Origin: Bradyrhizobium sp. CB1717
Lineage (GTDB): Bacteria > Pseudomonadota > Alphaproteobacteria > Rhizobiales > Xanthobacteraceae
DNA length: 64,000 nt
Assembly: GCF_029714325.1 (NCBI RefSeq)
Contig: NZ_CP121666.1
Span: 1-64,000, forward strand
Direction of reading: 5' to 3'
Made by a program: the position numbers and the translations under genes. Positions 56,487-64,000 of the stretch are shown one piece after another (the stretch's first letter is position 1; each line of letters begins with the position of its first letter). The notes below the pieces were generated by a model, which did no database searches, had not been told where the DNA came from, and worked only from the letters and a program-made list of their open reading frames with translations.

Positions 56487-59195
56487 ATGGTTGATACCAA
56501 GACCCCTGGCGACAAGAAGCTGAGCGTTCCGAGCAAGACGCTATCGCTCAAGCCGCGCGTCGAAACGGGTACCGTGCGCCAGAGCTTCAGCCATGGCCGC
56601 AGCAAGCAGGTCGTGGTCGAGAAGCGCGGCAAGCGCCGGATCGACGGAACCCCTGAGCCGCAGGCTGCCGAGGTTGCGAAGCCCGCGCCGGCCGCCCCCA
56701 CGCCCGCTCCGGCCCGCCCGGCCCCGCCGCGCAATGCCGGTTCCGGCGTGGTCCTGCGCACCCTCACCGAGGACGAGCGCTCGGCCCGCGCGAGCGCGCT
56801 GGCCGATGCCAAGGTGCGCGAAGTCGAAGAGCGCCGCCAGGCCGAGGAAGAGGCCCAGCGCCGCGCGGTCCGCGAGGCTGCCGAACGCGCCGAGCGCGAA
56901 GCCGCCGAATCCCGCCGCAAGGCCGAGGAAGAGCGCCACCGTCACGAGGACGAAGCCAAGCGGAAGGCCGAGACCGAGGCCAAGAAGCGTTTCGGCGAAG
57001 GCGAGCAGCCGCAATCCGCTCCGCGTCCCGCCGCGGCGACGCCGGCCGCTCCCGCGCCGCGTCCCACCAGCGCGCCCGCAGCGCGTCCCGGCGCCCCCGC
57101 GACGGCACGTCCGGGAACAACGACCGCGCGCCCCGGAACGACCACGCAACGGCCGGCCGGCGGCGGCCCGCTGGGTCGTACTCCGGCAGTCGCAGCCGGA
57201 CCGGACGAGGACGATGGTCCGCGCCAGATCCGCCGCGGTCCCGGCGGCGCTGCGCGTCCTGCGGCAGCCCCCAAGACCACCCACAAGCCCGGCCCGCAGA
57301 AGGAACGCGGCCGCCTGACCGTCGTCACCGCGCTCAATGCCGACGAGGTGCGCGAGCGCTCGATCGCCTCGTTCCGTCGCCGCACCCAGCGCCTGAAGGG
57401 GCATGCCTCGAATGAGCCGAAGGAAAAGCTCATCCGCGAGGTGGTCATTCCGGAAGCGATCACCATCCAGGAGCTCGCCAACCGCATGGCCGAGCGCGCG
57501 GTGGACGTCATCCGCATGCTGATGAAGCAGGGCGCGATGCACAAGATCACCGACGTGATCGACGCCGACACTGCGCAGCTGATCGCCGAAGAGCTCGGTC
57601 ACACCGTCAAGCGCGTTGCCGCCTCCGACGTTGAAGAAGGCCTGTTCGACCAGGTCGACGATTCCACGGACACCGAGACCCGTTCGCCTGTGGTGACCGT
57701 GATGGGCCACGTCGACCACGGCAAGACCTCGCTGCTCGACGCGCTTCGTCACGCCAACGTGGTCTCCGGCGAAGCCGGCGGCATCACCCAGCATATCGGC
57801 GCCTATCAGGTGCTGTCGCCCGAGAGCGGCAAGAAGATCACCTTCATCGACACGCCCGGCCACGCCGCGTTCACCGCGATGCGCGCCCGCGGCGCCAAGG
57901 TCACCGACATCGTCGTGCTGGTGGTCGCGGCCGATGACGGCGTGATGCCGCAGACGGTCGAAGCCATCAACCACGCCAAGGCGGCAGGCGTGCCGATCAT
58001 CGTTGCCATCAACAAGATCGACAAGCCCGATGCCAAGCCCGAGCGCGTGCGCACCGAGCTGCTCCAGCACGAGGTGCAGGTGGAATCCTTCGGCGGCGAG
58101 GTCGTCGACGTCGAGGTGTCCGCCAAGAACAAGACCAATCTCGACAAGCTGCTCGAGATGATCGCGCTGCAGGCCGAAATCCTCGACCTGAAGACCAATT
58201 CGGAGCGTCCGGCCGAAGGCACCGTGATCGAAGCCAAGCTCGATCGCGGCCGTGGTCCGGTCGCCACCGTGCTGGTCCAGCGCGGCACCCTCCGTGTCGG
58301 AGACATCATCGTCGCCGGCGCCGAGATGGGCCGCGTCCGCGCGCTGATCTCGGATCAGGGCGAGACCGTGCAGGAAGCAGGCCCCTCGGTGCCGGTCGAA
58401 GTGCTCGGCTTCAACGGTCCGCCGGAAGCCGGCGATCGTCTCGCCGTGGTGGAGAACGAAGCCCGCGCCCGCCAGATCACCAGCTACCGCGCGCACCAGA
58501 AGCGCGAGAACGCGGCTGCCTCGATCTCCGGCATGCGCGGCTCGCTCGAGCAGATGATGTCGCAATTGAAGACGGCGGGCCGCAAGGAATTCCCGCTGAT
58601 CGTCAAGGCCGACGTGCAGGGCTCGCTCGAAGCCATCCTCGGCTCGCTGGAGAAGCTCGGCACCGACGAAGTCGCCGCCCGCATCCTGCATGCCGGCGTC
58701 GGCGGTATCTCGGAATCCGACGTGACGCTCGCGGAAGGCTTCAACGCCGCGATCATCGGCTTCTCGGTTCGTGCCAACAAGGAGGCCGCTGCGGCCGCCA
58801 AGCGCAACGGCATCGAGATCCGCTACTACAACATCATCTACGACCTCGTGGACGACGTGAAGAAGGCGATGAGCGGCCTGCTCGCGCCGACCTTGCGCGA
58901 AACCATGCTGGGCAATGCCGAGATCCTGGAGATCTTCAACATCTCCAAGGTCGGCAAGGTCGCCGGCTGCCGCGTCACCGACGGTACCGTGGAACGCGGC
59001 GCCAATGTGCGCCTGATCCGCGACAACGTCGTCGTGCACGAAGGCAAGCTGTCGACGCTGAAGCGCTTCAAGGACGAGGTGAAGGAAGTCCAGTCCGGTC
59101 AGGAATGCGGCATGGCCTTCGAGAGCTATCACGACATGCGTGCGGGTGACGTGATCGAGTGTTATCGCGTGGAGACGATCCAGCGCTCCCTGTAA
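56487..59195 (+). CDS. infB: Translation initiation factor IF-2
   Basis: IF-2 is a GTPase that brings initiator tRNA to the ribosome. The 902-residue protein has a long Ala/Pro/Arg-rich N-terminal region (about 1-310) with coiled, charged repeats. IF-2 N-terminal helices come next, then the G domain with G1 GHVDHGKT from Gly407, G3 DTPGH and G4 NKID. The C-terminal domain II-IV ends in [12 protein letters not shown]. Internal starts that give shorter IF-2 forms in other bacteria were not resolved. Confidence 0.98.
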   Translation: MVDTKTPGDKKLSVPSKTLSLKPRVETGTVRQSFSHGRSKQVVVEKRGKRRIDGTPEPQAAEVAKPAPAAPTPAPARPAPPRNAGSGVVLRTLTEDERSARASALADAKVREVEERRQAEEEAQRRAVREAAERAEREAAESRRKAEEERHRHEDEAKRKAETEAKKRFGEGEQPQSAPRPAAATPAAPAPRPTSAPAARPGAPATARPGTTTARPGTTTQRPAGGGPLGRTPAVAAGPDEDDGPRQIRRGPGGAARPAAAPKTTHKPGPQKERGRLTVVTALNADEVRERSIASFRRRTQRLKGHASNEPKEKLIREVVIPEAITIQELANRMAERAVDVIRMLMKQGAMHKITDVIDADTAQLIAEELGHTVKRVAASDVEEGLFDQVDDSTDTETRSPVVTVMGHVDHGKTSLLDALRHANVVSGEAGGITQHIGAYQVLSPESGKKITFIDTPGHAAFTAMRARGAKVTDIVVLVVAADDGVMPQTVEAINHAKAAGVPIIVAINKIDKPDAKPERVRTELLQHEVQVESFGGEVVDVEVSAKNKTNLDKLLEMIALQAEILDLKTNSERPAEGTVIEAKLDRGRGPVATVLVQRGTLRVGDIIVAGAEMGRVRALISDQGETVQEAGPSVPVEVLGFNGPPEAGDRLAVVENEARARQITSYRAHQKRENAAASISGMRGSLEQMMSQLKTAGRKEFPLIVKADVQGSLEAILGSLEKLGTDEVAARILHAGVGGISESDVTLAEGFNAAIIGFSVRANKEAAAAAKRNGIEIRYYNIIYDLVDDVKKAMSGLLAPTLRETMLGNAEILEIFNISKVGKVAGCRVTDGTVERGANVRLIRDNVVVHEGKLSTLKRFKDEVKEVQSGQECGMAFESYHDMRAGDVIECYRVETIQRSL

Positions 59196-59249
59196 GTCCA
59201 AATCTTACCGAAGCGCCTGGATCTTTTTGAGCTGAAATTGCGGGAGTGC

Positions 59250-59274
59250 GATGGCCGGATTTTTTCCGGCCATC
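59250..59274 (+). promoter_or_regulatory. Perfect hairpin between infB and rbfA
   Basis: GATGGCCGGA (59250-59259), TTTTT loop, TCCGGCCATC (59265-59274): a perfect 10-bp stem. There is no T-tail, so it is not an ordinary terminator. It could be an RNase or regulator site that adjusts expression of rbfA. Confidence 0.4.
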
Positions 59275-59351
59275 CACGCCTCATTCGTTTCAACAGGACA
59301 AATGACAATGCTCGTGTCCCAAACGCGGGCACGACGAGGTGATTTTCGACC

Positions 59352-59795
59352 ATGCCCCGCCACCACCAGAAAAAAAGTTCCGCGCCCGGCGGCTCGCAGC
59401 GTCAGTTGCGCGTCGGCGAGCAGGTTCGCCATGCGATGGCCGAGATTCTGGCGCAAGGCAACGTGCATGATGCGGATCTGGAAGGCCACATCATCACCGT
59501 GCCGGAGGTACGGATGTCGCCCGACCTTAAGCTCGCAACAATCTACGTGATGCCGCTCGGTGGCCGCGACACCGAGGTCGTCATCGCTGCGCTCGAGCGC
59601 AACAAGAAATTTCTGCGCGGCGAAGTCGCGCGGCGCGTTAACCTGAAATTTGCACCTGACATTCGCTTCCGCGTCGACGAACGATTCGACGAAGCGGAAC
59701 GGATCGAGAAGCTTTTGCGAACACCTGCGGTGCAGAAGGACCTCGAACAGGACTTGGAACAGGATCCGGATTCGGATCGGGAAGAAGAGCAATGA
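59352..59795 (+). CDS. rbfA: Ribosome-binding factor A
   Basis: RbfA binds the 30S subunit during late maturation and cold adaptation. The 147-residue protein has [27 protein letters not shown] and [17 protein letters not shown]. The Asp/Glu-rich tail is longer than in E. coli. ATG 59352 is preceded by GACGAGGTG. It overlaps truB by 4 bp (ATGA). Confidence 0.96.
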   Translation: MPRHHQKKSSAPGGSQRQLRVGEQVRHAMAEILAQGNVHDADLEGHIITVPEVRMSPDLKLATIYVMPLGGRDTEVVIAALERNKKFLRGEVARRVNLKFAPDIRFRVDERFDEAERIEKLLRTPAVQKDLEQDLEQDPDSDREEEQ

Positions 59796-60910
59796 CGATG
59801 GACCCGGCTCACGGCACGATCGGCGGCAACGATGCCGATCAGTGCGATGTGCAGAAAAATAATTTTGCGGAGATGGGCAGCAATTCTCAGCCGCATCAGG
59901 AGCCGCGCCGCGTCAACAACGACCCGCGCGCCAAGCAGCAGAAGGGTAATCAGGTCCGCCGCGACCGCCGCGACGTCCACGGCTGGGTCGTGCTCGACAA
60001 GCCGATCGGCATGACCTCGACGCAAGCCGTTGCCGTGCTCAAGCGCCTGTTCAATGCCAAGCGTGCGGGACACGCCGGCACGCTCGACCCGCTCGCCTCC
60101 GGCGGCCTGCCGATCGCGCTCGGAGAGGCCACCAAGACGGTTCCCTTTGTGATGGACGGCCGCAAGCGCTACCAGTTCACCGTGTGCTGGGGCGAGGAGC
60201 GCGACACCGACGACATCGAGGGCCGGGTGACCGCGACCTCGGACCAGCGCCCGACCCGGGAGGCCATCCTGGCCCTCCTGCCCCGCTTCACCGGGGTGAT
60301 CGAGCAGATCCCGCCGCGCTATTCGGCCATCAAGGTCCAGGGCGAGCGCGCCTATGACCTCGCCCGCGACGGCGAGGTCGTGGAGCTGGCCCCCCGCCCG
60401 GTCGAGATTCACCATTTAACCCTTGTAGATCAACCAGATAACGACCGGGCCGTGTTCGAGGCCGAATGCGGCAAGGGCACCTATGTCCGCGCGCTCGCCC
60501 GCGATATGGGCCGGATTCTCGGCACTTATGGCCATATCTGCGCGCTCCGGCGGACCCTGGTCGGCCCATTTGGCGAAAACGACATGATTCCGCTGGATCA
60601 GTTGGAGGCTTTATGCGATAGAGCCGCGTCCGGCGAGGGCAGCCTCGCCGACGCGCTTTTGCCCGTTGAGACCGCGCTGGACGACATCCCGGCACTGGCC
60701 GTCACTCGGGCTGATGCGGCAAGGCTCCATCGGGGCCAAGCCGTTTTGTTGCGCGGACGGGATGCGCCCACTTGTAGCGGCACAGTCTATGTCACGGTGG
60801 CAGGCCGTCTTTTGGCGCTTGCCGAAGTTGGCAATGGCGAAATCATCCCTAAGCGTGTGTTCAACCTGACCGGCCTGACTGCCAGCCCCGGTCGCAACGA
60901 GAGAAATTGA
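59792..60910 (+). CDS. truB: tRNA pseudouridine55 synthase TruB
   Basis: TruB isomerises U55 in the T-loop of tRNAs. The 372-residue protein has [22 protein letters not shown] and the catalytic Asp99 in [12 protein letters not shown]. TruB-C and PUA-like parts complete it. Residues 1-62 form an unusual Asn/Gln/Arg-rich, low-complexity extension ahead of the usual domain start. The ATG overlaps the rbfA stop; ATG 59798 is equally usable. rpsO begins 2 bp after the stop. Confidence 0.95.
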   Translation: MTMDPAHGTIGGNDADQCDVQKNNFAEMGSNSQPHQEPRRVNNDPRAKQQKGNQVRRDRRDVHGWVVLDKPIGMTSTQAVAVLKRLFNAKRAGHAGTLDPLASGGLPIALGEATKTVPFVMDGRKRYQFTVCWGEERDTDDIEGRVTATSDQRPTREAILALLPRFTGVIEQIPPRYSAIKVQGERAYDLARDGEVVELAPRPVEIHHLTLVDQPDNDRAVFEAECGKGTYVRALARDMGRILGTYGHICALRRTLVGPFGENDMIPLDQLEALCDRAASGEGSLADALLPVETALDDIPALAVTRADAARLHRGQAVLLRGRDAPTCSGTVYVTVAGRLLALAEVGNGEIIPKRVFNLTGLTASPGRNERN

Positions 60911-60912
60911 CG

Positions 60913-61182
60913 ATGTCGATTGCCGCAGAACGCAAAGCGGAAGTCATCAAGACGAATGCCACCAAGGCCGGCGACACCGGCTCGCCCGAGGTTCAGGTCG
61001 CGATCCTGTCGGAACGCATCAACAACCTCACCAACCATTTCAAGACCCACGTGAAGGACAACCATTCGCGTCGCGGTCTCTTGAAGCTGGTCTCGACCCG
61101 CCGCTCGCTCCTCGATTACCTCAAGAAGAGGGACGAGGCGCGCTACAAGGCGCTGCTCGAGAAGCACAACATTCGTCGCTAA
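60913..61182 (+). CDS. rpsO: 30S ribosomal protein S15
   Basis: S15 binds 16S rRNA helices 20-22 and nucleates the platform of the small subunit. The 89-residue length is exact for the family. It has [36 protein letters not shown] and ends KHNIRR. ATG 60913 rather than the overlapping codon at 60907. The rpsO-pnp order is conserved. Confidence 0.98.
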   Translation: MSIAAERKAEVIKTNATKAGDTGSPEVQVAILSERINNLTNHFKTHVKDNHSRRGLLKLVSTRRSLLDYLKKRDEARYKALLEKHNIRR

Positions 61183-61191
61183 GAGTTCCTG

Positions 61192-61215
61192 CGCGCGCCA
61201 CCGGCGCGCGTTTTT
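61192..61215 (+). terminator. Intrinsic terminator after rpsO
   Basis: CGCGCGCC (61192-61199), ACC loop, GGCGCGCG (61203-61210), then TTTTT: a perfect 8-bp GC stem with T-tail. Some transcripts may read through to pnp, as in E. coli. Confidence 0.9.
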
Positions 61216-61275
61216 GCGCGTAGTTTCGAACGAAAGCACTTATTTGAAGGTTTTTGATCGAGGCTGCGTGCGCGT

Positions 61276-61434
61276 CGGATGCGGGCCAACAACTACTCGC
61301 ATCCGGGGCATGACCGAAGACCGCGGTTCGGTGTTCGCGTTCGTGCCGACTGACAGCCCAGCAGCAATCCGGCGGCTGGGCACAACGGGCAAGGCGCCCG
61401 TATGACCCGAAAGGATGGACGCCATCCGACATCC
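61276..61434 (+). promoter_or_regulatory. Structured part of the pnp leader, several small hairpins
   Basis: Four perfect inverted repeats are packed here. They are CGGATGCG / CGCATCCG (61276-61305), CCCAGC / GCTGGG (near 61358-61381), ACGGGC / GCCCGT (61385-61401) and GGATGG / CCATCC (61413-61427). This fits a long structured 5' leader ahead of the big hairpin, not a coding region. Confidence 0.5.
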
Positions 61435-61508
61435 AAAAACCATGGCAGGATCGCAGGACGCTGATCACCCGCTCCGATCAACGTCCCGCAATCTTGCGCA
61501 TGGTTTTT
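61435..61508 (+). promoter_or_regulatory. Long imperfect hairpin in the pnp leader (probable RNase III site)
   Basis: The 5' arm (61435-61460) begins AAAAACCATG and the 3' arm (61481-61508) ends CATGGTTTTT. The inner part extends by TGATC / GATCA with the 9-base apical loop ACCCGCTCC. About 26 bp pair with a few mismatches. It ends about 50 bp before the pnp ATG. In E. coli a comparable rpsO-pnp hairpin is cut by RNase III and mediates PNPase autocontrol; the same is inferred here. Confidence 0.7.
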
Positions 61509-61556
61509 GTTTTTCGAAGCGTCCCTTCTTTCGAGAACCCATGAAAGAAGACCTCT

Positions 61557-63719
61557 ATGTTCACTAAGCATTCAGTCGAGATCGACTGGGGCGGACGCCC
61601 TCTCAAGCTCGAAACCGGCAAGATCGCCCGTCAGGCCGACGGTGCCGTCATCGCCACCTATGGCGAGACCGTGGTGCTCGCCACCGTCGTCGCGGCGAAG
61701 GCGCCGCGCGAAGGCGTCGACTTCCTGCCGCTGACCGTCGACTACCAGGAGAAGACCTACGCCGCGGGCCGCATTCCCGGCGGCTACTTCAAGCGCGAGG
61801 GCCGTCCGACCGAGAAGGAGACGCTGGTCTCCCGCCTGATCGACCGTCCGATCCGTCCGCTGTTCGTCGACGGCTGGCGCAACGAGACCCAGGTGATCGC
61901 CACCGTGCTGTCGCACGACATGGAGAACGATCCTGATATCGTCGCGCTGGTGGCATCGTCGGCTGCGCTGACCCTCTCCGGCGCGCCGTTCAAGGGCCCG
62001 ATCGGCGCTGCGCGCGTCGGCTTCGCCAATGACGAGTTCATCCTCAACCCGACGCTCGACGAGATGGTCGACACCCAGCTTGACCTGGTCGTCGCCGGCA
62101 CCGCCGACGCCGTGCTGATGGTGGAATCGGAAGCCAAGGAGCTGAACGAAGACATCATGCTCGGCGCCGTGATGTTCGGTCACCGCCACTTCCAGCCGGT
62201 CATCAACGCGATCATCGAGCTCGCCGAGAAGGCCGCCAAGGAGCCGCGCGAAGTCACCGTGATCGACAATGCCGCGCTCGAAAAGGAGATGCTCGGCATC
62301 GTCGAGCAGGAGCTGCGTGCCGCCTACGCCATTCCGGTCAAGCAGGATCGCTACGCTGCGGTCGGCAAGGTCAAGGAAAAGGTGATCGCTCACTATTTCC
62401 CCGAAGGGCAGGAGCCGAAATACGACAAGCTGCGCATCAGCGCCGTGTTCAAGGAGCTGGAGGCGAAGATCGTTCGCTGGAACATCCTCGACACCGGCAA
62501 GCGCATCGACGGCCGTGACAGCAAGACCGTGCGCAACATCATCGCCGAAGTCGGCGTGCTGCCCCGCGCCCACGGCTCGGCCCTGTTCACCCGCGGCGAG
62601 ACCCAGGGCCTGGTCGTGACCACGCTCGGCACCGGCGAGGACGAGCAGTACATCGACGCGCTGTCGGGAACGTACAAAGAGACGTTCCTGCTGCACTACA
62701 ACTTCCCTCCCTACTCGGTCGGTGAGACCGGCCGCCTCGGCGGCACCAAGCGCCGCGAGATCGGCCACGGCAAGCTCGCCTGGCGCGCGATCCACCCGGT
62801 GCTGCCGCCGCATCACGAGTTCCCCTACACGATCCGCGTGGTCTCGGAGATCACCGAATCCAACGGCTCCTCGTCGATGGCTTCGGTCTGCGGCGCCTCG
62901 CTCGCTCTGATGGATGCCGGCGTGCCGTTGAAGCGGCCGACCGCGGGCATCGCGATGGGCCTGATCCTCGAAGACAAGCGCTACGCGGTGCTCTCGGACA
63001 TCCTCGGTGACGAGGACCATCTCGGCGACATGGACTTCAAGGTCGCCGGCACCGAGCAGGGCATCACCTCGCTGCAGATGGACATCAAGATCGAGGGCAT
63101 CACCGAGGAGATCATGAAGGTCGCCCTCGGCCAGGCCAAGGAAGGCCGTATCCACATCCTCGGCGAGATGGCGAAGGCGCTCACCAACGCTCGCGCCGAA
63201 CTCGGCGAATACGCGCCGCGCATCGAGACCTTCAAGATCCCGACCGACAAGATCCGCGAAGTGATCGGCACCGGCGGCAAGGTGATCCGCGAGATCGTCG
63301 AGAAGACCGGCGCCAAGGTCAACATCGAGGACGACGGCACCGTGAAGGTCGCATCCAGCGATGGCGAGGCTATGAAGGCCGCGATCAAGTGGATCAAGTC
63401 GATCGCGTCCGAGCCGGAAGTCGGCCAGATCTATGACGGCACCGTCGTCAAGGTGATGGAGTTCGGCGCCTTCGTGAACTTCTTCGGTTCCAAGGACGGC
63501 CTCGTCCACATCAGCCAGCTCGCTTCGGCGCGCGTGCAGAAGACCTCCGACGTCGTCAAGGAAGGCGACAAGGTCAAGGTCAAGCTGCTCGGCTTCGACG
63601 ACCGCGGCAAGACCCGCCTGTCGATGAAGGTGGTCGACCAGACCACCGGCGAGGACCTCGAGGCCAAGGACAAGGCCGCCGAGGGCGAGAAGGCTCCGCG
63701 CGAAGCGGCCGGCGAATAA
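61557..63719 (+). CDS. pnp: Polynucleotide phosphorylase
   Basis: PNPase is a phosphate-dependent 3'-5' exoribonuclease and degradosome partner. The 720-residue protein has two RNase PH-like cores. The second has [24 protein letters not shown] and the catalytic [21 protein letters not shown] ([29 protein letters not shown]) and S1 ([28 protein letters not shown]) domains follow. The length is normal. The ATG at 61557 follows the structured leader. Confidence 0.98.
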   Translation: MFTKHSVEIDWGGRPLKLETGKIARQADGAVIATYGETVVLATVVAAKAPREGVDFLPLTVDYQEKTYAAGRIPGGYFKREGRPTEKETLVSRLIDRPIRPLFVDGWRNETQVIATVLSHDMENDPDIVALVASSAALTLSGAPFKGPIGAARVGFANDEFILNPTLDEMVDTQLDLVVAGTADAVLMVESEAKELNEDIMLGAVMFGHRHFQPVINAIIELAEKAAKEPREVTVIDNAALEKEMLGIVEQELRAAYAIPVKQDRYAAVGKVKEKVIAHYFPEGQEPKYDKLRISAVFKELEAKIVRWNILDTGKRIDGRDSKTVRNIIAEVGVLPRAHGSALFTRGETQGLVVTTLGTGEDEQYIDALSGTYKETFLLHYNFPPYSVGETGRLGGTKRREIGHGKLAWRAIHPVLPPHHEFPYTIRVVSEITESNGSSSMASVCGASLALMDAGVPLKRPTAGIAMGLILEDKRYAVLSDILGDEDHLGDMDFKVAGTEQGITSLQMDIKIEGITEEIMKVALGQAKEGRIHILGEMAKALTNARAELGEYAPRIETFKIPTDKIREVIGTGGKVIREIVEKTGAKVNIEDDGTVKVASSDGEAMKAAIKWIKSIASEPEVGQIYDGTVVKVMEFGAFVNFFGSKDGLVHISQLASARVQKTSDVVKEGDKVKVKLLGFDDRGKTRLSMKVVDQTTGEDLEAKDKAAEGEKAPREAAGE

Positions 63720-63744
63720 GCCTCGCGACACTGCCAGAAACACG

Positions 63745-63775
63745 AAAGGGCGGCCGAAAGGCCGCCCTTTTTGTT
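63745..63775 (+). terminator. Intrinsic terminator after pnp
   Basis: AAAGGGCGGCC (63745-63755), GAAA tetraloop, GGCCGCCCTTT (63760-63770), then TTGTTT: a perfect 11-bp stem with T-rich tail. Confidence 0.93.
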
Positions 63776-63798
63776 TGTGTTCGCTCCGGGCGATATGC

Positions 63799-63828
63799 GC
63801 TCCCTCTCCCGCTTGCGGGAGAGGGAGC
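63799..63828. repeat. Palindromic repeat (family A variant) between pnp and katG
   Basis: GCTCCCTCTCCCGC / GCGGGAGAGGGAGC is a perfect 14-bp inverted repeat with a TT centre. It lies between converging pnp and katG. It could form the end of the katG transcript. Confidence 0.75.
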
Positions 63829-63834
63829 GGCAAC

Positions 63835-64000
<166 letters not shown>

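Noticed and set aside
56541..59201. 886-codon minus-strand frame across infB
   Set aside because: Antisense to infB; no recognisable domain.
61572..63833. 753-codon minus-strand frame across pnp
   Set aside because: Antisense to pnp; its upstream end reaches into the pnp-katG spacer and repeat.

Overview
The window is a GC-rich alphaproteobacterial chromosome segment, most likely Bradyrhizobium (order Rhizobiales/Hyphomicrobiales). The reasons are the gene content and order (dnaA-dnaN-recF-gyrB, murJ, trpS, nfuA-tsaB-rimI-fur, miaB-phoH-ybeY-corC-lnt-praR, trmB, rimP-nusA-ylxR-infB-rbfA-truB-rpsO-pnp, then katG on the opposite strand), a praR-type rhizobial regulator, a Fur without the usual CxxC, and many palindromic intergenic repeats. 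Base 1 is the A of the dnaA start codon, so the coordinate origin was probably set at dnaA. From memory, the dnaA-to-katG order resembles the Bradyrhizobium japonicum chromosome; a synteny search would settle this.

Layout. 1-4.6 kb: dnaA, dnaN, a small DUF559 endonuclease-like gene flanked by inverted palindromic repeats, and recF. 4.6-8.6 kb: a tandem array of three paralogous exported proteins of unknown function. The first is frameshifted, the second is enlarged by internal repeats, and the third is a lipoprotein. All three share a conserved leader sequence. This array splits the otherwise standard recF-gyrB neighbourhood and is the best candidate for something undescribed. 8.8-14.3 kb: gyrB, a scramblase-like gene, a small membrane protein, and a MurA-family enzyme with Asp in place of the catalytic Cys.

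14.4-23.8 kb: two identical 1,121-bp IS5-family elements in opposite orientation. Each sits in the loop of the same kind of palindromic repeat. They bracket 7 kb of accessory genes: a MATE exporter, DUF2867, a DsbA-like isomerase, an SMI1/KNR4 protein, a FUSC-type transporter and an MmgE/PrpD protein. 23.8-36.5 kb is a metabolic and regulatory region on both strands: two serine hydrolases, a membrane AraC regulator, pirin, purC, a SulP-STAS-cyclic-nucleotide-domain fusion transporter, an aldehyde dehydrogenase and an adenosine-kinase-like sugar kinase.

36.6-63.7 kb is conserved housekeeping, nearly all on the + strand. It covers lipid II flipping (murJ), tryptophanyl-tRNA charging, Fe-S delivery, tRNA modification (tsaB, miaB, trmB, truB), rRNA and ribosome maturation (ybeY, rimP, rbfA), envelope lipoprotein maturation (lnt), and transcription and translation (nusA, infB, rpsO, pnp). 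The pnp leader carries a long imperfect hairpin of the type expected for RNase III/PNPase autocontrol. The window closes inside the 3' end of katG on the minus strand. I saw no rRNA, tRNA or CRISPR array and no recognisable origin.
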